Positions 55,004-64,000 of a stretch of 64,000 nucleotides of DNA are shown here, in pieces. The stretch lies in contig NW_026604946.1 of assembly GCF_024763615.1 (NCBI RefSeq), positions 1-64,000 of the forward strand, given 5' to 3'. Every line of letters starts with the position of its first letter. Position 1 is the first letter of the stretch. The position numbers were made by a program, and so were the translations under genes. The DNA comes from Phlebotomus papatasi (taxonomy: Eukaryota > Arthropoda > Insecta > Diptera > Psychodidae). The notes beneath the pieces are model-generated. The model was given only the letters and a program-made list of their open reading frames with translations. It ran no database searches and had not been told where the DNA came from.

Positions 55004-58000
55004 TTTTAACTGCTCGAACTCCAAGAGAGAGCAGTTTTCACAATCGACTTTTTTTTTCAACTTTGCAAAATTCTAGCTGCTAAACGGTAAGAGATATTGA
55101 CTTCCGGTCTTCGGTGACCCCCCACAATGTCAATACATTCTATCAAACTAACTTACCCAAATTACCCCCCACCCCTTCCTGCGCTCCATATCCCCCAAAA
55201 ATAGGCAAAACAATTTGTTTTTCTAATTTAAAAAAAAAAATTGGCCCTGACGATTTCCTTAACGGTAATAGTCCTATTTTAAAAAGAACTGTTTTTCGCA
55301 ATCTTCAGTCTTTTGACCCATTTAAAAAATCAACGGTAAGAGATATCAACTTCCGGTCTTCGGTGACCCCTCCTCAAATGACATTATCTTGAACGTAATT
55401 TTTTTGTTTTTACCCCCTCCCCCTTCATACGATCCCTATCCCCCAAAAATAGGCAAAAAATGAGGTTTTTCCAATTTTAAAAAAAATTGGCCATGACGAT
55501 TTCCTTCATTTTTGGATATGTTATGGAGGTAGTCCAGCTGAACATTTCGTCCTTAGACACCTATCACCGGAAAAATCGCCATCTTGAATTATTCAAAGTC
55601 AAAGGTCAACTACCCTAGAGGGCCTAATTTTCAACGGATTTGGACAAATTTGAACATTTTTGAAAGATCTTTTAATTCTGAACACTACTGCATCGGTCAC
55701 AATCGGTGATGGATCGGGAAAGTAACGGTAATAGTCCTATTAAAAAAAACTGTTTTTCGCAATTTTCAGTCTTTTGACCCATATAAAATTTAAACGGTAA
55801 GAAATATCAACTTCCGGTCTTCGGCGACTGCTCCTCAAATGACATTATATTGAACGTAATTTTTTTGTTTTTACCCCCTCCCCCTTCATGCGCTCCCTAT
55901 CCCCCAAAAATAGGCAAAAAATGAGGTTTTTCCAATTTTAAAAAAAATTGGCCATGACGATTTCCTTCATTTTTGGATATGTTATGGAGGTAGTCCAGCT
56001 GAACATTTCGTCCTTAGACACCTATCACCGGAAAAATCGCCATCTTGAATTATTCAAAGTCAAAGGTCAACTACCCTAGAGGGCCTAATTTTCAACGGAT
56101 TTGGACAAATTTGAACATTTTTGAAAGATCTTTTAATTCTGAACACTACTGCATCGGTCACAATCGGTGATGGATCGGGAAAGTAACGGTAATAGTCCTA
56201 TTAAAAAAAACTGTTTTTCGCAATTTTCAGTCTTTTGACCCATATAAAATTTAAACGGTAAGAAATATCAACTTCCGGTCTTCGGCGACTGCTCCTCAAA
56301 TGACATTATATTGAACGTAATTTTTTTGTTTTTACCCCCTCCCCCTTCATACGCTCCCTATCCCCCAAAAATAGGCAAAAAATGAGGTTTTTCTAATTTT
56401 AAAAAAAATTGGCCCTGACGATTTCCTTCATTTTTGGATATGTTATGGAGGTAGTCCAGCTGAACATTTCGTCCTTAGACACCTATCACCGGAAAAATCG
56501 CCATCTTGAACTATTCAAAGTCAAAGGTCAACTACCCTAGAGGGCCTAATTTTCAACGGATTTGGACAAGTTTGGACATTTTTGAAAGATCTTTTAATTC
56601 TGAACCCGACTACATCGGTTACAATCGGTGATGGATCGGGAAAGTAACGGTAATAGCCCTATTTTAAAAATACTGTTTTTCGCACTTTTTCAGTCTTCTG
56701 GCCCATATAAAAAATCAACGGTAAGAGATATCAACTTCCGGTCTTCGGTGACTCCTCCTCAAATGACATTAACTCGAACGTAATTTTTTTTGTTTTTACC
56801 CCCTCCCCCTTCATGCGTTCCCTATCCCCCAAAAATAGGCAAAAAATGAGGTTTTTCTAATTTAAAAAAAATTGGCCCTGACGATTTCCTTCATTTTTGG
56901 ATATGTTGTGGAGGTAGTCCAGCTGAACATTTCGTTCTTAGACACCTATCACCGGAAAAATCGCCATCTTGAATCATTCAAGGTCAAAGGTAAACCAACC
57001 TGGAGGGCCTAATTTTCAACGGATTTGGACAAATTTGGACATTTTTGAAAGATCTTTTAATTCTGAACCCGACTGCATTGGTCACAATCGGTGATGGATC
57101 GGGAAAGTAACGGTAATAGTCCTATTTTAAAAAATACTGTTTTTCGCAATTTTCAGTTTTTCGACCCATATAAAATTTAAACGGTAAAAGATGTCAACTT
57201 CCGGTCTTCGGTGACCCCTCCTCAAATGACATTATCTTGAAAGTAATCTCTTTGGTTTTACCCCCTCCCCCTTCATGCGCTCCCTATCCCCCAAAAATAG
57301 GCAAAAAATGAGGTTTTTCTAATTTTAAAAAAAATTGACCCTGACGATTTCCTTCATTTTTGGATATGTTATGGAGGTAGTCCAGCTGAACATTTCGTCC
57401 TTAGACACCTATCACCGGAAAAATCGCCATCTTGAATTATTCAAGGTCAAAGGTAAACCAGCCTGGAGGGCCTAATTTTCAACGGATTTGGACAAATTTG
57501 GACATTTTTGAAAGATCTTTTAATTCTGAACCCGACTGCATCGGTTACAATCGGTGATGGATCGGGAAAGTAACGGTAATAGCCCTATTTTAAAAATACT
57601 GTTTTTCGCACTTTTTCAGTCTTCTGACCCATATAAAAAATCAACGGTAAGAGATATCAACTTCCGGTCTTCGGTGACTCCTCCTCAAATGACATTATCT
57701 TGAAAGTAATCTCTTTGGTTTTACCCCCTCCCCCTTCATGCGCTCCCTATCCCCCAAAAATAGGCAAAAAATGAGGTTTTTCTAATTTAAAAAAAAATGG
57801 CCATGACGATTTCCTTCATTTTTGGATATGTTGTGGAGGTAGTCCAGCTGAACATTTCGTTCTTAGACACCTATCACCGGAAAAATCGCCATCTTGAATC
57901 ATTCAAGGTCAAAGGTAAACCAACCTGGAGGGCCTAATTTTCAACGGATTTGGACAAATTTGGACATTTTTGAAAGATCTTTTAATTCTGAACCCGACTG

Positions 58001-59457
58001 CATTGGTCACAATCGGTGATGGATCGGGAAAGTAACGGTAATAGTCCTATTTTAAAAAATACTGTTTTTCGCAATTTTCAGTTTTTCGACCCATATAAAA
58101 TTTAAACGGTAAAAGATGTCAACTTCCGGTCTTCGGTGACCCCTCCTCAAATGACATTATCTTGAAAGTAATCTCTTTGGTTTTACCCCCTCCCCCTTCA
58201 TGCGCTCCCTATCCCCCAAAAATAGGCAAAAAATGAGGTTTTTCTAATTTTAAAAAAAATTGGCCCTGACGATTTCCTTCATTTTTGGATATGTTGTGGA
58301 GGTAGTCCAGCTGAACATTTCGTTCTTAGACACCTATCACCGGAAAAATCGCCATCTTGAATCATTCAAGGTCAAAGGTAAACCAACCTGGAGGGCCTAA
58401 TTTTCAACGGATTTGGACAAATTTGGACATTTTTGAAAGATCTTTTAATTCTGAACCCGACTGCATCGGTCACAATCGGTGATGGATCGGGAAAGTAACG
58501 GTAATAGTCCTATTAAAAAAAAAACTGTTTTTCGCAATTTTCAGTCTTTTGACCCATATAAAATTTAAACGGTAAGAGATATCAACTTCCGGTCTTCGGT
58601 AACTCCACCTCAAATGACATTATCTCGAACGTAATTTTTTTGTTTTTACCCCCTCCCCCTTCATACGCTCCCTATCCCCCAAAAATAGGCAAAAAATGAG
58701 GTTTTTCTATTTTTAAAAAAAATTGGCCCTGACGATTTCCTTCATTTTTAGATATGTCATGGAGGTAGTCCAGCTGAACATTTCGTCCTTAGACACCTAT
58801 CACCGGAAAAATCGCCATCTTGAATTATTCAAGGTCAAAGGTCAACTACCCTAGAGGGCCTAATTTTCAACGGATTTGGACAAGTTTGGACATTTTTGAA
58901 AGATCTTTTAATTCTGAACCCGACTGCATCGGTTACAATCGGTGATGGATCGGGAAAGTAACGGTAATAGCCCTATTTTAAAAATACTGTTTTTCGCACT
59001 TTTTCAGTCTTCTGACCCATATAAAAAATCAACGGTAAGAGATATCAACTTCCGGTCTTCGGTGACTCCTCCTCAAATGACATTACCTCGAACGCAATTT
59101 TTTTGTTTTTACCCCCTCCCCCTTCATGCGTTCCCTATCCCCCAAAAATTGGCAAAAAATGAGGTTTTTCTAATTTAAAAAAAAATTGGCCCTGACAATT
59201 TCCTTTATTTTTGCATATGTTATGGAAGTAGTCCAGCTGAACATTTCGTCCTTAGACACCTATCACCGGAAAAATCGCCATCTTGAATTATTCAAGGTTA
59301 AAACTTAATTTTCACCCGATTTGTTCAATTAATTAATTAAAAGATTAATGATTTTTTGAGACCCTCTTCTTGAACAATTTTCAACTTCAGGATGGTTTTG
59401 TGGTGATTTATAGACAAATTTAATTCGACAATAATTTTCTATACATCAGAAAGCTTG
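55004..59457 (-). mobile_element. RepB element, nine-unit copy
   Basis: 4.45 kb in reverse orientation to 35404-36888. It starts with the hairpin AACTGCTCGAACTCC...GAGAGCAGTT (55008) and ends CTATACATC (59457). Nine 'CGCCATCTTGAAT' markers lie at 55578, 56039, 56500, 56963, 57426, 57888, 58351, 58814 and 59277 (spacing 461-463). Units at about 57000 and 57925 are nearly identical at an offset of about 925, so the array has grown as dimers. The open frames inside (for example 55114-55392 and 58942-59178) come from unit phase and are not genes. Confidence 0.88.
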
Positions 59458-59551
59458 CGAAAAGTTATATAAGGGAGAGCTCTTTCTCGGGAGTTCGAGC
59501 AGCTCGCAAAGCCTCGGACGCTTTGCCACCCCTTTTTCTTTGCGTTTAACA

Positions 59552-59926
59552 TTTTAAAATTCTTGCAAATGTCGATGAATAAAAAAAATTAAGATGTCCA
59601 AAAAAAAAGTTTCTTCTACAAATTATACCCTTTGAGTTCCTTTAACGAACAGTTCAAATGCGAGAATTGTGGGTTACTCTTGGTCCCAGCAGTAGATGTT
59701 CAAAAATGATGCTGCAAAAAGTGTCTTCTTCGACATAAATGGTTCTGGATGACCATGGTTTATCCATAGCAGATTAAGTATACCAGATTCTAAAAGCTAA
59801 TGAACCGAGCTTTCTAACAATAGTTCATCCATCCAATTATGTTTATCAGGAGCTGAGATATACCACTCCAAACTTTCGACCTCTTCTACTAACAGAATAT
59901 ATGAACTCATCTAATATTTCCATCCA
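59552..59926 (-). repeat. Inverted repeat flanking RepB, right arm
   Basis: Reverse-complement partner of 54452-54826. Between it and RepB lies a second hairpin-like sequence, GAGCTCTTTCTCGGGAGTTC...AGCTC (59475-59503), resembling the RepB terminal hairpin. Confidence 0.85.
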
Positions 59927-61412
59927 TTTCCTTTCTTTAGCGCATAAACCACCAAAACGCAATGGAGGAGATTCGTGATGTGCTCTTAACATGGAGGCTG
60001 TCAATGATCGAGCAGACTTTGCAATTGATTCAAGGTTAGTTATACGAGGATATATTCATTTTTAATTCTGAGCTCCACATATGTCTTTCATGTATGTCTT
60101 TAATTCTCCTTAATGTCGTGTTTCTCTTTCACATGTTATATTCACTTTCAATATTTTTAAATTTTAATTTTAAATATAGCCGGATTTATATAGTATGTTA
60201 TAGTGTTATAGCAGGCTTGCAATTGCATCGAGATTATTATTTTATTCAATGTCTGTTTTGTCCGAAATTTTTAAAAACTATATGCACGCTGAAAAGATCT
60301 ATTTCTTTAGTAATTTTATATTAGATCAAGTAAAAATTCCTGAGTTCTTATAAGCATTATGGCGAAGATTACTTTACCATAGTTAGGATTATCTTATTCA
60401 GATCAAATATGCGTCGTTTTATTTAATAACTTTTCTTCCATTTTGAAAGCCATTTCATAATTCCACAGCTGAAGAAGTTTTCGTCCATATTGGTGAAAAA
60501 TCTGACTAGCTCAATTTTTACAAGCTCATTTATAATTGCTATTCGTCCGTTAATATGGGTTTAGCAATTGTTTGGGTTGGACTTGCTTATCAGACTTGGA
60601 TCACAATTTTTTCCGATTTTTGTTTTCGTACGGTACTCACTTTTCATCGCCATTTAAAAAATGGGTCGATTTTGTTTCGTTTTAGGAAAGATTTTTTTTC
60701 GAAAATTTGTGTGGCACCCATTACACCTTGCTTTTTTGTAAGATCAGCCTTATGCAGATGATTGGTTCTAAACTGTACTCTAGCTATTTTCCAGCTCTTG
60801 GGCAATGATGGAATAAAAGCTTGTGTGCTAATACAAGATTCATCGACATATTCGACAATAAATTGACCAACCAGAGCGTGTCTAATTTTTGACGTACATT
60901 TTCTCAGAACAGAATCGCTTAAACTTAAACCATCGAATTATTGATGTTGTATGCTGTACTGAATTGGGTTCGGGTTTAAGATAAGATTTTAAGAAACACA
61001 AATCTAAATCCAGCACGTTTTTTTTTTGACCGCATGTTTCGTCTTTTTACCTTTGTTTTTGTATTATTGAAGAACTTAATTTTCTCACGTTTTACCTTTT
61101 GGAAAACTGTAAGATATAACTGGCTACACTAAATACAAAAACTTCTTTTAGTATGACCCCATGTGTTTTATATGTTGTGAGTCTTGTGAGATATTGCTTA
61201 CTAAAGAAATCTAGTGAAAACGGACCAGGATTTTTTACTTTACCTTAATATTGATAAAATTTCCCGTTTTAGAACTTGGTTTAATTGATAAATATATTTT
61301 CTAAATAAAATTTCTAGTAAAACCATATAAGACAAAGTATTGTTAATCAGGATATTCTGTTGCGAGTTAATTTGAAAATTAAAAAAAAAAATATATATTT
61401 TCCCTCCTGTAG
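59927..61412. other. Intergenic with one exon-like segment
   Basis: A short open stretch at 59940-60032 lies between a CTTTCTTTAG acceptor-like site and a GTTAGT donor-like site, reading MEEIRDVLLTWRLSMIEQ. It could be an exon but nothing flanking supports a gene. The rest is AT-rich without features. Confidence 0.3.
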
Positions 61413-61927
61413 CCGAATTTTACAATATCAAATATGTGAATAAGATTTTCAAATGTGAGAATCCTATCCTCAAACTCACACTACTCACATTGATTTGAGA
61501 ACGTTTTGGTCGAAAAATCGCATGCAACTTGCACAATGAGGTGCTCAGAGCAAAAGTGGACCGTTTTAATATGGAATGGCATACAATGGAGACCACTCTT
61601 GCTCTAAGCGTCTCCAATGTGAGTTGAGTTTCAACTCAGGGTGAGTAAAATTGTGTGAGTTTGAGCAAAAAAGTTTGAGTTTGGTAATTGAGTAAACTGA
61701 ACATTTTCATCTTTCACATTTACTAAAAACAAATATGTTCAAAAACATCTAAAATGATACTATTTATTTTTTTTTTATGAATATTGCAATATGATTGTGC
61801 ATCTTATTGTGCGATTTGCATGCGATTTTTCGAACAACGTTCTCAATCAATGTGAGTAGTGTGAGTTTGAGAATAGGATTCTCACATTTGAAAATCTCAT
61901 TCTCATATTTGATATTGTAAAATTCGG
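61413..61927. mobile_element. 515-bp MITE with long inverted ends
   Basis: Ends read CCGAATTTTACAATATCAAA, and about 100 bases at each side pair with the other end through GAGAATCCTATTCTCAAACTC-like blocks. The middle (61520-61810) is less symmetric. TA lies near both ends, but a target duplication is not certain. No coding; the 65-codon minus frame inside follows from the inverted repeat. Confidence 0.75.
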
Positions 61928-61981
61928 ATACTGATCTGAATCACTCGCGCCGCAAAATATGCTAGTCGAGGGTAGCGTATT

Positions 61982-62796
61982 TGTGTGACATCCGAGTCAA
62001 AATGAATGTCCCGTTGGTTGATGGGAGAGTACCCGATGGACCAAAGTGAAATTAGTAAGTGCCCAACTCTCTAAGAGTGTCCATCTCGCCCACAGGAGCC
62101 CAATCACGACGTTGGAAAAGCCACAAGGAGGCCATAGCGCCCCAACAGGAAGAAGTGTGTGCTGTCCCCCTGAAGTGCCCGAGACAAGACCGCGAAATTG
62201 AAATTATATACCAATAGTGCAAATATTGTAAATTAAGTCAATAATATAATATAAGTGCGATTGTTCGCGCCACTGCCTCCTCATCGAAGGCAGCGACACC
62301 AACGGGAATTTCCGACTTGTAGCTAACTTCACATCGTATGCTGTCAAGCAATAAATCGCTCTCTGCCTTCTACACCGCGACACGCGCAACATCATCATTT
62401 TCACCAACGCCATACTTTTCTTCAAATATCTTCTAAATCGTTCGTCAGAACGCACCCTAATTCAGTTTATCTTGTAAATTAGTTTTATCTGAGTGAAGTG
62501 TGAAATATATAGAAAGGAGAAAAGCATCAAAAATTGTTCTCTTCTCGCCAGATCTTCAAGTCTTATATATTTCACAGGTATCTCATACTACAATTGTCAA
62601 GGAAGTCATTGAGGTTCAGGATCTCATGCTTTTCAATCCATTCTCATAGGTATCTCATACTACAATTGTCAAGGAAGTCATTGAGGTTCAGGATCTCATG
62701 CTTTTCAATCCATTCTCATAGGTAAACCCTAACAGCGATTGTGAAGAGAAATCCCATTTTTTCCTTTTCCACGAGGAGGCCAGAGGCCACGTTTCA
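61982..62796 (+). repeat. Candidate 5' LTR of a second retrotransposon
   Basis: Ends CA two bases before a strong primer site, and a TGTGACATCC start at about 61982 gives the TG...CA pattern. ATTATATACC at about 62199-62208 could be its TATA box. The 3' LTR is beyond the window, so the start is a guess. Confidence 0.4.
62576..62719 (+). repeat. 72-bp tandem duplication
   Basis: Two exact copies (62576-62647 and 62648-62719), each beginning AGGTATCTCATACTAC, followed by a third AGGTA. They lie just upstream of the primer site, in the candidate LTR or leader. The period is a multiple of three, but there is no sign of coding. Confidence 0.95.
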
Positions 62797-62798
62797 TT

Positions 62799-62809
62799 TG
62801 GCGCCCAAC
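62799..62809 (+). other. Primer-binding site, tRNA-Lys(CUU)-like
   Basis: TGGCGCCCAAC matches the first eleven bases complementary to the 3' end of insect tRNA-Lys(CUU) from memory. Such sites are common in insect BEL and gypsy elements. Confidence 0.65.
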
Positions 62810-63394
62810 TTTTTTCGATCCCACGTTTAAAAGCATTTTCTTTTGCGTAATGAGTTTTCTTTAAAATTTTGGTGTGCCTCTTGATACCTTCTCATTTTAA
62901 TTTGGGAATCTCTATCACAAGTTTTTTCGCACTTTTTGCACTCGATCAATTTATTTTTTCCCACATATCTCCAGTGCATTTTGTGTGGAGATTGATCTTT
63001 GGGTGGGAAAAATTGATTCTCGGGCACAAGTGTCGTGTGATAATTTGTTCAGATATTTGTGGCTCTTGTGGATCGACACAAATCTCTTCACATTTTTAAT
63101 TTTTCTCCAATATTTTATTGGAATTGGGCATTTTTTATGTGTCTCACAAGCCACATGGTGAACACGAGGTGAGCGAAAGTGTTGCATAAGAGTTCAATTC
63201 AATTGCTTACACCGTTAGTTCATAGAGAATTTACGGTACATCTCCAAAACTTGATATCGAAAGATATCAACTGGAGCACATTTTGCGCATTTTTCTTTGC
63301 ACCTCGTGGCTCATCTCTTGTTAAGTTTTGTGTTATAATTTTTTGTAGTATTTGAGGGATTTTTTTCCATTTCTAGTATTAATTGAAGAATAAA
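62810..63394 (+). other. Leader between PBS and gag-like ORF
   Basis: About 585 bases with no supported gene. Consistent with an LTR retrotransposon leader containing packaging signals, which is inferred. Confidence 0.5.
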
Positions 63395-64000
63395 ATGTTC
63401 GGTATACGATCTCCAAAGAAGAAAAGTACCCAAGGCAGCCCACCTTTAACAAGGTTGGCAAAGACAAAATCCCTGTCTAATGTTTCGGAGACCAGTGTGG
63501 AGAAAAATGATGAAATTTCACCAAGTGGTCGCGGTAGAGGATCGCTAGCATGGAATGTGTCATTGGGAAAAGATGCATCTTCTCGAATTGGTGCGGGGGG
63601 AGGTTCTCGTGCTGATGTGGGGGGATCTTCCGTGGCTGGTGCGGGGGGATCTACTGTTGCAAATGCAGAGAAACATTCTGCAGGTAATGCGGGGGGTTTT
63701 TCGGTGCCTGGTGCGGGGGGTTCTTTGGTAGGTGCGGGAGGTTCTTTTCCGACTGGTGCGGGGGGAGCAATTCCGAAAAAGAAAGAGGATATTAGTGTGG
63801 TAGAAAACAGATTCCAGCAAATTGAGGGAACTCTGTCACAGGTGGTGAAGACTCTAGGGTTCATCAGTGAAAAATTAGACCGCATGAAATTCCAGGATAG
63901 TGTTAATTCGCTTCCCACAAATACCCAGGGATTCGGTGCTGCTCAATCCAATGAGAATTTGGGACAATCTATTGCGAACCAAACTTTCCGCCTAAAGGAG
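63395..64000 (+). CDS. Gag-like protein, partial (open to window edge)
   Basis: From ATG at 63395 the plus frame stays open for 202 codons to the last base. It is basic at the start (MFGIRSPKKK), then has a Gly/Ala-rich tract (residues 68-130) with seven or so GAGG(S/G) repeats, then a predicted helical region (VVENRFQQIEGTLSQVVKTLGFISEKLDRMK) that could be a coiled coil. Downstream of a primer site this is best read as gag of an LTR retrotransposon, probably BEL-like, but no capsid or zinc-knuckle motif is reached. The opposite-strand Pro-rich frame (63379-63918) is a shadow of the GGT/GCG repeats. Confidence 0.6.
   Translation, partial: MFGIRSPKKKSTQGSPPLTRLAKTKSLSNVSETSVEKNDEISPSGRGRGSLAWNVSLGKDASSRIGAGGGSRADVGGSSVAGAGGSTVANAEKHSAGNAGGFSVPGAGGSLVGAGGSFPTGAGGAIPKKKEDISVVENRFQQIEGTLSQVVKTLGFISEKLDRMKFQDSVNSLPTNTQGFGAAQSNENLGQSIANQTFRLKE

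Noticed and set aside
55004..59457. CRISPR array
   Set aside because: Units of 461-463 bases are continuous satellite repeats without short repeat/spacer alternation, in a eukaryotic context.
63379..63918. 179-codon Pro-rich frame on the minus strand
   Set aside because: Antisense shadow of the Gly/Ala-rich gag-like frame, which has a good ATG, helical C-terminal part and correct retrotransposon context.

Overview
The window looks like a repeat-dense stretch of an arthropod, probably insect, nuclear genome. The evidence is AT-rich DNA with spliced and pseudogenised eukaryotic genes, BEL/Pao and Ty3/gypsy LTR retrotransposons, hAT transposons, MITEs, a LINE 3' end, a decayed copy of the mitochondrial translation factor GUF1, and an IAP-type RING gene. 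I see no tRNA, rRNA, CRISPR or bacterial operon signal. Almost every recognisable gene belongs to a mobile element; host-like genes occur only as copies inside large inverted repeats.

Layout. (1) 1-5556: a BEL/Pao pol fragment on the minus strand is interrupted by a decayed Ty3/gypsy element on the plus strand (LTR, gag, protease, RT), which is itself cut off at 5556. (2) 5557-23101: a 17.5-kb inverted-repeat element with hAT-like ends (12-bp TIRs, dense GGGATCCCG-type subterminal arrays). Each arm carries the same decayed GUF1 segment, and the loop carries an apparently intact BED-finger hAT transposase with one 140-bp intron. A Ty3/gypsy element with two identical 192-bp LTRs and a 1.2-kb hAT-type non-autonomous element are nested in the right arm only. 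(3) About 23106-39457: a second giant palindrome (arms about 7.3 kb before later insertions, loop about 0.7 kb) with a 165-aa RING gene in each arm; the two genes differ at one base that I could find. Each arm has its own later insertions. (4) 39458-52853: six copies of a roughly 1.83-kb non-coding repeat ('RepA', ending in a hairpin). They include a tail-to-tail pair and a 2,729-bp tandem duplication whose middle RepA copy is a chimera of its neighbours. (5) 53745-59926: a minisatellite, then a 4.45-kb element ('RepB') made of nine 461-463-bp units, flanked by 375-bp inverted repeats. (6) 59927-64000: a foldback MITE and the 5' end of another LTR retrotransposon (tRNA-Lys primer site, gag-like ORF open to the window edge).

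How it fits together. At least four inverted duplications on scales from 0.4 to 8 kb lie in one 64-kb window. Because insertions present in one arm are missing from the other, the large palindromes predate those insertions and are unlikely to be simple assembly artefacts. The best candidates for an undescribed system are the gene-carrying hAT-ended foldback, the RING-gene palindrome, and the RepA/RepB hairpin-ended satellite-bearing repeats.
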